Shown: in pieces, positions 50,853-59,484 of the stretch
Position numbering within the stretch: position 1 is the first letter of the stretch
How the letters are laid out: every line of letters begins with the position of its first letter
Assembly (NCBI RefSeq): GCF_016862815.1
Contig: NZ_BONR01000001.1
Location: 620,001 to 684,000 of the forward strand
From: Demequina activiva
Lineage (GTDB): Bacteria; Actinomycetota; Actinomycetes; Actinomycetales; Demequinaceae
Direction: 5' to 3'
Length of the DNA stretch: 64,000 bases
Notes under the pieces: model-generated
Databases searched by the model: none
What the model saw: the letters and a program-made list of their open reading frames with translations, nothing else
What the model was told of the DNA's origin: nothing
Program-made: the position numbers and the translations under genes

Positions 50853-51848
50853 ATGCGCAAGGATCCCACCGCTCGCGCGCTGGCGCTTCTGTCACTGCTG
50901 CAGACCCACAGGCTCTGGAGCAGCACCGAGCTCGCCGACCGGCTGGACACCACCGAACGGACCGTGCGTCGTGACGTGGACAGGCTCAGAGAGCTGGGAT
51001 ATCCCGTGGACGCCACCTCGGGCAAGCACGGCGGCTACCGTCTCCAGGCGGGAGCGCACCTGCCCCCGCTCGTGCTCGACGATGACGAGGCCGTCGCCGT
51101 CGCCATCGGGCTCAGCCTCGCGACCAAGGCCGCGATCAGCGGCATGGAGGAGACCTCGCTGCGCGCTCTCGCCACGATCGAGCGACTGCTCCCGCACCGC
51201 TTGCGGCGCCGCGTCTCCGCTGTGCACGCCCACGTTGCGATCCTGGACGCCGTGTCGGCCGCCGGTGCGGTGGATCCCGGCACGCTGAGCGTCCTCGCCG
51301 CCGCATGTCGTGACGGCGAGAGCATCCGGTTCGACTACCGCCGCGGCGACGGGATGGACTCGCGGCGCCTGGTCGACCCTCACCAGCTGGTCTCCACGGA
51401 TGGCCGCTGGTACCTGGTGGCGTGGGACCAGCAGCGCGCCGACTGGCGCACGTTCCGCCTGGACCGCATCCGCGCACCCCGCCCAGTAGGCGGCCGCTTC
51501 GCACCTCGCGAGATTCCCGGCGGAGATGCCGGCGCGTTCGTCGCCGGCGCGCTGGCCTCGATGCCACGGCCACACGCAGGCATCCTCTCCATCGCCGCAT
51601 CGCCCGAGGCCCTCGCCGACGCGCTGCGCTGGGCGGACCACACCGTGCTGGAGCCTGGCGCGAGCGGCTGTCGCGTCGAGATTCGGGGAGACGATCTCCC
51701 CTGGCTGACGTGGGTGGTCGCGCGGATCGCGCTCGTCGCCCCGGTCACGGTCGAGAGTCCCGTCGAGCTGCACGACGCCGTCCGCGAGCTCGGCGCACGC
51801 CTCGCGGGACCCCCACCGCCGCGTGCGGCCACCGCACGTCAGAACTAG
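50853..51848 (+). CDS. WYL-domain transcriptional regulator
   Basis: This is a 331-residue regulator with an HTH_11 domain (LADRLDTTERTVRRDVDRL, HGGYRLQAG), a WYL domain (DGRWYLVAWDQQRADWRTF) and a C-terminal domain. It is a paralogue of the regulator at 45712. ATG 50853 follows a CAGAGT box (50841-50846) by six bases. The palindrome at 50811-50833 lies 20 bases before the start, and the divergent epoxide-hydrolase-like gene is its probable target. Confidence 0.92.
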   Translation: MRKDPTARALALLSLLQTHRLWSSTELADRLDTTERTVRRDVDRLRELGYPVDATSGKHGGYRLQAGAHLPPLVLDDDEAVAVAIGLSLATKAAISGMEETSLRALATIERLLPHRLRRRVSAVHAHVAILDAVSAAGAVDPGTLSVLAAACRDGESIRFDYRRGDGMDSRRLVDPHQLVSTDGRWYLVAWDQQRADWRTFRLDRIRAPRPVGGRFAPREIPGGDAGAFVAGALASMPRPHAGILSIAASPEALADALRWADHTVLEPGASGCRVEIRGDDLPWLTWVVARIALVAPVTVESPVELHDAVRELGARLAGPPPPRAATARQN

Positions 51849-51858
51849 AGTGAGAGGC

Positions 51859-52053
51859 ATGCCCAGCGAGCAGACGGCGACCACCCTCGAGTGGAGCGAC
51901 CCCCGCGAGGAGATCGAGTTCAGCGTGCTCATGGCCAGCGGTCGCCTCGCCCCTCGCACCTTCGCGAGCCGGGCAGAGGCCGAATCGTGGGCACGTCCCG
52001 AGGACGGCGACCAGGTGGTGTCGTTCAACCACGTGTGCGCCTGCGACAGGTAG
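51859..52053 (+). CDS. Small soluble hypothetical protein
   Basis: This is a 64-residue acidic protein with segments LEWSDPREEIEFSVLMASGR and FASRAEAESWARPEDGDQVV, ending in a CAC pair near the C-terminus (HVCACDR). The ATG follows a TAGAGT box (51846-51851) by seven bases, a good leaderless start. It is followed after 20 bases by the VOC gene in the same direction. I do not recognise the family. Confidence 0.6.
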   Translation: MPSEQTATTLEWSDPREEIEFSVLMASGRLAPRTFASRAEAESWARPEDGDQVVSFNHVCACDR

Positions 52054-52073
52054 CGAGACGGACAGGACTTCCC

Positions 52074-52436
52074 ATGGCCCACGGCGACATCACCCACATC
52101 GACATCCCTGTGTCCGACATGGACCGGGCCAAGCACTTCTACAACCTGCTGTTCGGCTGGCAGATCGCGGCGCCTCCGGGGTTCGAGGACTACCCGATGT
52201 GGCAGGCCCCCAACCGGGTCAGCGGCGGCGGACTCGCGCCCCGGGACGAGGACTTCAGCCAGCCGCGCAGCTACGTCGAGGTCGACTCCATCGAGCACAC
52301 GTTGTCGCTCGCGAAGAGTCAGGGCGCGACGGTGGTGCGCGGCAAGGAGCAGATCTCGGAGACCAGCTGGTGGGCCGTGATCGAGGACTTCGATGGCAAC
52401 GTCATCGGGCTCTACGAGGGCGTCACCGAGGTCTAG
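52074..52436 (+). CDS. VOC-family glyoxalase-like protein
   Basis: This is a 120-residue single-domain VOC protein. Its segments include ITHIDIPVSDMDRAKHFYNL, LFGWQIAAPPGFEDYPMW and the C-terminal DFDGNVIGLYEG. The His/Glu positions fit a metal site shared by such proteins, but the substrate is unknown. It is in line with the preceding small gene and probably cotranscribed with it. Confidence 0.87.
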   Translation: MAHGDITHIDIPVSDMDRAKHFYNLLFGWQIAAPPGFEDYPMWQAPNRVSGGGLAPRDEDFSQPRSYVEVDSIEHTLSLAKSQGATVVRGKEQISETSWWAVIEDFDGNVIGLYEGVTEV

Positions 52437-52442
52437 CCAGGC

Positions 52443-53002
52443 TCACTGCGTGGAGCTGGCGACCGCCGCAGTCGTGACCACCGCGCTGGCGGCCACCGCT
52501 GCGGCTGCCGCTGCGACTGCGTGACTCACGCCCTGCGCACCCCAGTCGCCCTTCTCGAAGCCCTTGCCGCGCTGGTGGACCTCACCGGACCAGGGGATGT
52601 CGCGGTGGAGGGTCGGGAGCGCACCGCTCGCTGACAGCAGCGCACAGAGCACCGCGACGCGCGGCTGCGGCTCCACGCCGTCGATGAAGGCGGCGCGGAC
52701 GGGCTCCATCAGTGCGTCGCGCCGTCCCGAGCCGCCATCCACGAGCGCGGTCGACGGGAAGATGCCCAGCCACCGGCGCCGCTGCGTCACGATGTCGCCA
52801 CGGCGCGCGCGGTCCTGCCCCTCCAGGCGCCCTGATCCTCGACCTCCACTCGCTCCTCGAGTGCGAGCTGCGAGAGCACCGCCCCGCCCAGCGGGTAGTG
52901 CAGGCTCCCCTCGCCCCGAATGACGCGGGCGCGCGGGTCGAAGAGCAGCAGCAGGAGGTCCTCGGCGATCGTGGGGTCCATCGGGGGTGTCGTGTCAGTC
53001 AC
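52443..53002 (-). pseudogene. Broken GPP34 (Golgi phosphoprotein 3-like) gene
   Basis: Two overlapping frames each hold part of one family. The upstream frame (GTG 53002 to stop at 52787) has the GPP34 start, TIAEDLLLLLFDPRARVIRG and GGAVLSQLALEERVEVED. The downstream frame (GTG 52790 to 52443) has the later part, RRRWLGIFPSTALVDGG, RVAVLCALLSASGALPTLHR and an Ala-rich tail. The middle 50-60 residues expected between them are missing and the frame changes at the junction, so a deletion is likely. A TACCGT box six bases before GTG 53002 suggests the remnant is still transcribed. It could be a sequencing frameshift plus divergence. Confidence 0.7.
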
Positions 53003-53155
53003 GTCTCCACGGTATGTCGGCGCTCGCGATCGCGGCGTCCGTCGCGAGCACGAATGGCCTCGGCCCCCCGGACGATGCGGGGTGCGGTCACGCGGTCGGA
53101 AGCACCTTGACGTCCTGGAAGACTGTGAGCAGCATCCCGCGATCAAGGAGTCCGC

Positions 53156-54526
53156 ATGCGCCAAGCCGCCCGCACCGCGGTCCCGCGCGCCGCGTGGGCC
53201 GTGTTCGGGGCGGCGGCGTTCATCTACTTCGTCGCGGTGGTGCAGCGCACGGCGCTGGGGGTGGCTGGCGTCGAGGCGCTCGAGAGGTTCGGCGTCGAGG
53301 CCATCGGGCTGTCGATGCTCTCGGTGGTGCAGATCAGCGTCTACGCATCCCTGCAGCTGCCTGCCGGAGCGATGCTGGACCGCATCGGCCCCCGGCGGGT
53401 GCTCGCGATCGGGTCGCTGACCATGGGAGCCGGTCAGCTCATGCTGGCCTTCACGGACAGCATCTGGCTGGCGCTCGCGGCGCGCGTGCTGATCGGCGCC
53501 GGGGACGCCCCCGTGTTCATCGCCGCGACGCGACTCGTGTCCGAGTGGTTCCCCCCGCGCCGGGCGCCGCTCATGGTGCAGATCACCGGCACCTTGGGGC
53601 AGATCGGCCAGCTCGCCAGCGCGATTCCGGTCGCGTTCCTGCTGCACCAGCAGGGATGGAGCATCACCTTCGCCACTCTCGCCGCGCTGGGACTCGCCGC
53701 TGCCGCCATGTCGCTGTGGCGGGTGCGCATGCCAGAGCAGGAGCTCCCCCACCACGCCGTGCCGAGCGCGACCGGAGCGCAGGGCGAGGTCGCCCCCGCC
53801 GCCCCGGCGATCGCATCGGCCGGAGGCGCGCAGCCGTCGCTGTCCATGCGCGACGCGATCCGGCCGCCCGGCGTGAAGCTGGGCTTCTGGACCCACTGGA
53901 CGGGGCTGTTCTCCGCGAACACCGTGGCGCTGCTGTGGGGCGTGCCCTTCTTCGTGCAAGGACAGGGGCAGAGCACCGCGGGCGCATCGGCCCTGCTGAC
54001 CCTGCTGGTGTGCACCAACATCACCGCCGCGCCCATCATCGGCACGCTCACCGCGCGCCACCCGCTGCGGCGCAGCTGGCTCATCCTGGGCGGTGCCGCC
54101 ATGGTCACGGTGGCGTGGGCGGCGATCCTCATCCCCGACACCCCCCGCCCGTGGTGGCAGCTCGCACTGCTGATCATCGCGCTGGGGTTCGGCGGTCCCG
54201 TGTCCCTGGTGGGCATGGACTACGCGCGAACGTTCGGACCCCGTGGGCGGCTGGGGACCGCGACGGGGTTCGTGAACATCGGCGGCTTCGCCGCGACGGT
54301 GCTGTCCGTGCTGCTCGTGGGCGCCGTGCTGCAGATCGTCTCGCCGGGCGACAGCGACTACTCGCTGGACGACTACCGGATCGCGCTGGCGGCGATGGCG
54401 GTCCCCATGGCGATAGGCGTCACCGGCGTGCTGGTGTCACGCCGGCGCACGCGCACCCAGATGGCCGAGCAGGGCATCGTGGTGCCTCCCGTGCGGCAGG
54501 CCTGGCGGGACGGAAGGCGGCTGTAG
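53156..54526 (+). CDS. Major facilitator superfamily transporter
   Basis: This is a 456-residue protein with twelve helices in two halves. It has the MFS loop-2 motif in the form AGAMLDRIGPRRVLAIG and a large central loop of about 60 residues. The loop is Ala/Pro-rich and contains a partial copy of the repeated word, read as AIASAGG. It looks like a nitrate/sugar-phosphate-type antiporter in general pattern, but the substrate cannot be read. ATG 53156 has an AAGGAG ribosome-binding site. Confidence 0.88.
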   Translation: MRQAARTAVPRAAWAVFGAAAFIYFVAVVQRTALGVAGVEALERFGVEAIGLSMLSVVQISVYASLQLPAGAMLDRIGPRRVLAIGSLTMGAGQLMLAFTDSIWLALAARVLIGAGDAPVFIAATRLVSEWFPPRRAPLMVQITGTLGQIGQLASAIPVAFLLHQQGWSITFATLAALGLAAAAMSLWRVRMPEQELPHHAVPSATGAQGEVAPAAPAIASAGGAQPSLSMRDAIRPPGVKLGFWTHWTGLFSANTVALLWGVPFFVQGQGQSTAGASALLTLLVCTNITAAPIIGTLTARHPLRRSWLILGGAAMVTVAWAAILIPDTPRPWWQLALLIIALGFGGPVSLVGMDYARTFGPRGRLGTATGFVNIGGFAATVLSVLLVGAVLQIVSPGDSDYSLDDYRIALAAMAVPMAIGVTGVLVSRRRTRTQMAEQGIVVPPVRQAWRDGRRL

Positions 54527-54569
54527 TCGGCGACGTGAGCCACCCGCGCATCGGGCGTAGGTTGGTGGC

Positions 54570-55418
54570 ATGAGCATTCCCACCCGCACCCTCAACGACG
54601 GCACCTCCATCCCGGCGATCGGCTTCGGGACCTACCCCCTCAAGGACGACGAGGGCATCAGCGCCATCACCTCCGCTCTCGACAACGGCTACCGCCTGCT
54701 CGACTCAGCGGTGAACTACGGCAACGAGATCGAGGTGGGCAAGGCCGCGCGTGACTGGCTGAGGGCCAACGGCGTCGACCGTTCCGCGCTCACCGTGCAG
54801 ACCAAGCTGCCCGGCCGCCACCACGACTACGAGGCCGCGATCAACTCCGGCATGGAGTCCTTCGACCGGCTCCAGCTGGACCGCATCGACGTGATGCTGA
54901 TCCACTGGCCCAACCCCATCACCGACAAGTATCGCGACGCGTGGCGCGGGCTCGTCGAGCTGCAGAAGCGTGGGGTGGTGCGCACCATCGGGGTCTCGAA
55001 CTTCACCGAGGAGCACCTGCGCCACATCATCGAGGACACGGGCGTCACGCCCGCGATCAACCAGATCGAGCTGCACCCGTACTTCACCCAGGAGCAGATG
55101 CGTGCGGTTCATGACGATCTGGGGATCGTCACCCAGTCCTGGTCACCGCTGGGCAAGCGCGATGCACCGTACGAGGAGCCTGCGGTGGTCGACATCGCGC
55201 AGGCGCACGGCGTGACGCCGGCACAGGTGGTGCTGCGCTGGCACGTCCAGCTGGGGAGCATCCCGCTGCCCAAGTCCGCCACACCGTCGCGACAGGTGGA
55301 GAACCTCGACGTGTTCGGGTTCGAGCTCAGCGCGGACGAGGTCGCTGCGATCGGCGCGCTCACCAAGCCGGATGGCCGCCTGTTCGGTGGCGACCCCAAC
55401 ACGCACGAGGAGATGTAG
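54570..55418 (+). CDS. Aldo/keto reductase
   Basis: This is a 282-residue TIM-barrel oxidoreductase using NADPH. The catalytic tetrad Asp45, Tyr50, Lys79 and His112 is complete (LLDSAVNYGN, VQTKLPG, LIHWPNP), and the C-terminal IPLPKSATPSRQVENL binds the cofactor phosphate. It is the AKR5-type soluble enzyme (2,5-diketogluconate reductase-like) that reduces aldehydes or ketones. A TAGGTT box (54558-54563) six bases before the ATG gives a leaderless start, and a one-mismatch copy of the repeated word lies just upstream (54542-54555). Confidence 0.93.
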   Translation: MSIPTRTLNDGTSIPAIGFGTYPLKDDEGISAITSALDNGYRLLDSAVNYGNEIEVGKAARDWLRANGVDRSALTVQTKLPGRHHDYEAAINSGMESFDRLQLDRIDVMLIHWPNPITDKYRDAWRGLVELQKRGVVRTIGVSNFTEEHLRHIIEDTGVTPAINQIELHPYFTQEQMRAVHDDLGIVTQSWSPLGKRDAPYEEPAVVDIAQAHGVTPAQVVLRWHVQLGSIPLPKSATPSRQVENLDVFGFELSADEVAAIGALTKPDGRLFGGDPNTHEEM

Positions 55419-55451
55419 CACCACCCTCCAGGGCGCGGCGGGGGCGCGCGC

Positions 55452-56228
55452 TCACAGGTCCTGCTCGGCCTCCATCTGCTCCACGAACGCGCGCTTCGAG
55501 GACTGCCAGCCGTCCTCGTTCATGCCCGTGCGCCAGTAGCCGGAGATCGAGACCCTGTCGCGCGGCATCCCGATCACGTTGAAGAGGTGGTGGCGCAGGG
55601 GCTTGATCATGTCCGCATTGCCGTGCACGAACGCCTCGATGTCGCCGTCCGGCACGTGGGCGGACTCCACGGCATAGGTGAGGCCCTCCCCGTACGCGGT
55701 GCCCGCCTCGTCGCGGTGGATCCAGTGGACGGTGGTCGCGTCCGTGACGGGCAGCTCCTGTCGCTCGCTGGCGCTCGCCACCTCCAGGAACACCTCCGCC
55801 CGCGCTGGCCGCGGCAGCAGGTCGAGGGCCGCAGCGATGGCGGGGATCGCGGACTCGTCGCCCACGAACAGGTGGACGTCCGCGTCGGCCCGCGGGGCCC
55901 ACGCGCCGCCGGGGCCCACGAAGCTGAGCTCATCGCCCGGCTCGGCGTCGCGCGCCCAGGGGCCAGCGAGGCCCTCGTCGCCGTGGATCACGAAGTCGAT
56001 CGCCATCTCGCGCGCATCGCGGTCCAGCCAGCGGATGGTGTACGTGCGCGTCACGTCACCGAACCTCAGCTTCACGTAGTGGTCGGTGAACGTCAGCACG
56101 GGGAGCTCGTCGACGTCGGGGCCGCCCAGGATCACGCGAACCATCGAAGGAGACAGCCGCTGCTTGCGACGCACGGTCAGCGTGCGGACGGGGCGCGGCG
56201 GGCGGGCGGGACGTTCAGCGTCGGGCAT
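55452..56228 (-). CDS. Siderophore-interacting FAD-dependent reductase
   Basis: This is a 258-residue SIP-family flavoprotein. The N-terminal FAD-binding domain includes YTIRWLDRDAREMAIDFVIH and GPGGAWAPRADADVHLFVGD. The C-terminal SIP domain includes FVHGNADMIKPLRHHLFNV and SISGYWRTGMNEDGWQ. Such enzymes reduce Fe(III)-siderophores in the cytoplasm to release iron. It would be the logical partner of the importer at 32681-36508, although it lies 19 kb away. A TAGTGT box (complement of 56236-56241) seven bases before ATG 56228 supports the start. Confidence 0.92.
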   Translation of the reverse strand: MPDAERPARPPRPVRTLTVRRKQRLSPSMVRVILGGPDVDELPVLTFTDHYVKLRFGDVTRTYTIRWLDRDAREMAIDFVIHGDEGLAGPWARDAEPGDELSFVGPGGAWAPRADADVHLFVGDESAIPAIAAALDLLPRPARAEVFLEVASASERQELPVTDATTVHWIHRDEAGTAYGEGLTYAVESAHVPDGDIEAFVHGNADMIKPLRHHLFNVIGMPRDRVSISGYWRTGMNEDGWQSSKRAFVEQMEAEQDL

Positions 56229-56319
56229 GCTTCCCACACTAGGGACCGCTGGAGCGTGCGCGAGCCATTCCTGCGGCCGCTCGGCGCAGGGCGGCGCTCG
56301 GATCGGGCATCGCGACCGG

Positions 56320-56883
56320 TCAGGAGTGCGCGTCCAGCAGGCCGTCCGCCACCGCCGCCCACTGCGCGCGCAGGTCGAATCCCTCCGGGTCGCGCAGGTA
56401 GTGCAGCTGGAGACCGTCCATGGCGGCGAAGAGCCGATGCGCGAGCGGCTCAGCGTCCGGCCCACCCAGGTGCGCGGCCAGCCAGTGCGCCAGGCGCTCG
56501 GCTCGCTCGCGGAAGAACACGTGCCCTGGATGAGCCGGGTCGAGCGCGTCGGCCTGGACGCTGGCGAACAGCAGCGCCGCGCGCGGGCGGGCTGCGATGT
56601 TGTCCACGATCGCGTCGAGCACCGCGCGCACCGGCAGGTCCCCGTCGGGGCCGCGCGCCGCGGAGTTCAGCGCCGCCACGTCACGCTCGTCGCGATGCTC
56701 GACCACGGCCACGAGCAGCGTGTCGATGTCCGGGTAGTAGTGCAGCAGGCCCGGCGTGGACAGGTCGCATGCGCGCGCGAGACTCGCCATGGTCAGCCCG
56801 CGGTGACCCGAGGCGTCGATGATCGCCATGGCCGTGTCGAGGATGCGTGCCCTGCGCACCTCCGGCTTCAACCTGCGAGCCAT
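56320..56883 (-). CDS. TetR-family regulator divergent from a GH3 glycosidase
   Basis: This is a 187-residue regulator with HTH segment MASLARACDLSTPGLLHYYP and a helical C-terminal domain. The start at 56883 is preferred because a GAGAGG sequence lies upstream at a suitable distance; a GTG three codons earlier is possible. A perfect palindrome at 56938-56960 between it and the glycosidase gene marks its operator. The likely inducer is a sugar or aglycone linked to the glycosidase. Confidence 0.9.
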   Translation of the reverse strand: MARRLKPEVRRARILDTAMAIIDASGHRGLTMASLARACDLSTPGLLHYYPDIDTLLVAVVEHRDERDVAALNSAARGPDGDLPVRAVLDAIVDNIAARPRAALLFASVQADALDPAHPGHVFFRERAERLAHWLAAHLGGPDAEPLAHRLFAAMDGLQLHYLRDPEGFDLRAQWAAVADGLLDAHS

Positions 56884-56937
56884 GTGGCCCACCTCTCAGC
56901 GGCTTGTCGTGACGCACCTGCGGCGCGTACCATCCAC

Positions 56938-56960
56938 CTTATCTAACAGACTTAGATAAG
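56938..56960. promoter_or_regulatory. Palindromic TetR operator before the GH3 gene
   Basis: Perfect 9-bp arms CTTATCTAA and TTAGATAAG flank the spacer CAGAC. The site lies 38 bases before the glycosidase start and 55 bases before the regulator start. Confidence 0.85.
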
Positions 56961-56998
56961 CGCGGCACCGACCATCGCCGCACTCGCGAAGGAGCGAC

Positions 56999-59431
56999 AT
57001 GGCATCCCTCACCTCCACCGACGACCGTGGCGTCACCGCCCAGGCAGCCGCCATCGTCTCGAAGCTGGACCGCGCGGAGAAGATCCGCCTCATCTCCGGC
57101 AAGGACTTCTGGCACACCGAGGGATCGCCGGCGCACGGCTTCGAGTCGTTCATGATGACCGACGGCCCGCACGGTCTGCGCAAGCAGGCAGGCGACACGG
57201 ATCACGCCGGACTCAACGACTCGGTCCCCGCGACCTGCTTCCCCACCGCATCGGCCCTCGCCGCCACGTGGGACCCGGCGCTGCTCGAGCAGGTGGGCCA
57301 CGCCCTGGGCCGCGAGTGCCGCGACGAGGAGGTGGGCGTGCTCCTCGGCCCTGGCCTCAACATCAAGCGCCACCCCGCAGGCGGGCGCAACTTCGAGTAC
57401 CTCTCCGAGGACCCCCTCCTGGCGGGCCGCATGGCCGCCGCGCTGGTGCGTGGCATCCAGGCCGAGGGCGTGGGCGCGTGCCTCAAGCACTTCGCCGCCA
57501 ACAATCAGGAGACGGACCGCATGCGCGTCGACACCATCGTCGACGAGCGCACGCTGCGGGAGATCTACCTCACCGGTTTCGAGATCGCCGTGCGGGAGGC
57601 GCAGCCCTGGACGGTCATGTGCGCCTACAACCTCGTCAACGGCGTCCACGCCGGCGAGCACCGCACGCTCCTCACGGAGGTGCTGCGCGAGGAGTGGGGC
57701 TTCGACGGGCTGGTGATGACGGACTGGATCGCCACGCACGACCGCCCCGCAGGCGTCCACGCGGGCCTCGACCTCGAGATGCCGTCCAGCTCCGGAGCAT
57801 GGGACCAGCGCACCGCCGAGGCGGTCGAGTCCGGCGCCCTGAGCGAGGGCGACCTGGACCTCGCCTGCGGACGCGTGGTGACTCTGGCGCTCAAGGTCGC
57901 CGCCGAGAGGGCGTCGCGCCCGGCGTCGCAGGACCGCTCCGCCGTCCACGCCGAGCACCACGCCCTGGCTCGCCGCGTCGCTGCAGCCGGCACCACTCTG
58001 CTCACCAACGACGGCATCCTGCCTCTCGAACCCACCGGGCGCATCGCCCTCATCGGCGCGTTCGCGCAGACGCCCCGTCACCAGGGCGGCGGCAGCTCCC
58101 TGGTGCAGTCCACGCAGCTCGACACCGCGCTGGAGACCATGCGGGCACGCGTGGCCGACGGCGCACAGGTGACGTACGCGCCCGGCTACGACGCCGCCAC
58201 AGGCGATGCGACCGATGCGCAGATTCGCGAGGCGCTCGAGGCAGCTGACGGTGCGGACACCGTCGTGCTGATGGTGGGGCTGCCCACGAGCTTCGAGTCC
58301 GAGGGCTACGACCGCGACCACCTCGACATCCCGGCCTCGCACACGCGGCTGATCCAGGCCATCACCGCGCGCCATGATCGTGTGGTGGTCGCGCTGTCCA
58401 ACGGCGCCCCCGTGGTGATGCCGTGGGCGGACGCCCCGAACGCGATCGTCGAGTCCTACCTGGGCGGCCAGGCCGCAGGCAGTGCCGTGGTCGACGTGCT
58501 GTTCGGCGACGCGGAGCCCGGCGGCCGCCTCGCGGAGTCCTTCCCGGTCACCGCGGACGATCTCCCGTCGAGCCACGACTTCGCTGACCGCCCCACCCAG
58601 GTCCAGTACCGCGAGGGCCTGTACGTGGGATACCGCTTCCACGACAGCTTTGGCGTGCCGGCTCGCTTCCCGTTCGGCCACGGCCTCAGCTACACCTCCT
58701 TCGAGCTGGGCGCCGCCAAGGTCACCGGACGCGGCGCCTCGCGCAAGGTCACCGTCCCCGTGACGAACACCGGGGATCGCGCCGGTTCCACCGTGGTGCA
58801 GGTCTACGTCCACGATCCCGTGTCGACGCTCCACCGCCCCGCACAGGAGCTGGCCGGCTTCGCGAAGGTCGCGCTCGAGCCCGGCCAGAGCGCCGATGCC
58901 GTGGTCACCCTGGACGAGCGCTCGTTCGCGGTGTACGACGTCGCCAGCGCCGGCTGGGTGGTCGAGGCGGGCGAGTACGAGCTGCGCATCGGCCTGTCCT
59001 CGACGGACATCCGCGCCACCAAGACCATTCGTCTTGCCGCGGACGGCGACGTCACGCCTGTGCCGGCCCCCGCATCGGCCATCGCCACCGACCGCGAGTT
59101 CGAGGCGCTCCTGGGCCACGCGATTCCCCCGGCTCGACCTCTGTTCCCCTTCCACTACGACTCGATCCTGGGCGACCTCGAGGCGACGTGGCTGGGCGGC
59201 CGGCTCAAGGCCGCGATGAGCAAGGTCATGGCGTCGAAGATGCCCATCGATGACGACATGCCGGAGGACGTCCGCACCACCATGGAGGCCTTCATGGTCA
59301 ACATGCCGCTGCGCGCGATCCCCATGATGTCCGAGGGACGGCTCACGTTCCCGACGCTCGACAGGGCCCTCAGAGTGCTCAACGCGACCGGGCTGAAGGC
59401 TCGCAGGAGCGCAGGGCGCACCACCGACTGA
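56999..59431 (+). CDS. Glycoside hydrolase family 3 beta-glucosidase-type enzyme
   Basis: This is an 810-residue cytoplasmic enzyme without a signal peptide. GH3 landmarks are MMTDGPHGLRKQ, GRNFEYLSEDPLLAGRMA, CLKHFAANNQETDRMR and the nucleophile Asp242 in GFDGLVMTDWIA. The second alpha/beta domain has GGGSSLVQ, and a fibronectin-III-like domain has AELAGFAKVALEPG-like wording near residue 620. It hydrolyses beta-linked oligosaccharides, most likely cellobiose- or xylobiose-type sugars. The last 120 residues are an added tail joined by a linker that holds a partial copy of the repeated word (PASAIAT). Confidence 0.93.
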   Translation: MASLTSTDDRGVTAQAAAIVSKLDRAEKIRLISGKDFWHTEGSPAHGFESFMMTDGPHGLRKQAGDTDHAGLNDSVPATCFPTASALAATWDPALLEQVGHALGRECRDEEVGVLLGPGLNIKRHPAGGRNFEYLSEDPLLAGRMAAALVRGIQAEGVGACLKHFAANNQETDRMRVDTIVDERTLREIYLTGFEIAVREAQPWTVMCAYNLVNGVHAGEHRTLLTEVLREEWGFDGLVMTDWIATHDRPAGVHAGLDLEMPSSSGAWDQRTAEAVESGALSEGDLDLACGRVVTLALKVAAERASRPASQDRSAVHAEHHALARRVAAAGTTLLTNDGILPLEPTGRIALIGAFAQTPRHQGGGSSLVQSTQLDTALETMRARVADGAQVTYAPGYDAATGDATDAQIREALEAADGADTVVLMVGLPTSFESEGYDRDHLDIPASHTRLIQAITARHDRVVVALSNGAPVVMPWADAPNAIVESYLGGQAAGSAVVDVLFGDAEPGGRLAESFPVTADDLPSSHDFADRPTQVQYREGLYVGYRFHDSFGVPARFPFGHGLSYTSFELGAAKVTGRGASRKVTVPVTNTGDRAGSTVVQVYVHDPVSTLHRPAQELAGFAKVALEPGQSADAVVTLDERSFAVYDVASAGWVVEAGEYELRIGLSSTDIRATKTIRLAADGDVTPVPAPASAIATDREFEALLGHAIPPARPLFPFHYDSILGDLEATWLGGRLKAAMSKVMASKMPIDDDMPEDVRTTMEAFMVNMPLRAIPMMSEGRLTFPTLDRALRVLNATGLKARRSAGRTTD

Positions 59432-59484
59432 GGGGCACGCGGGCGTCAGCACGGCTCTGCGGGCGCTCGACGTACGCTGAGGCC

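Noticed and set aside
56939-59452. A long minus-strand frame opposite the GH3 gene
   Set aside because: Antisense shadow of a clear glycosidase; it would also remove the palindromic operator region.
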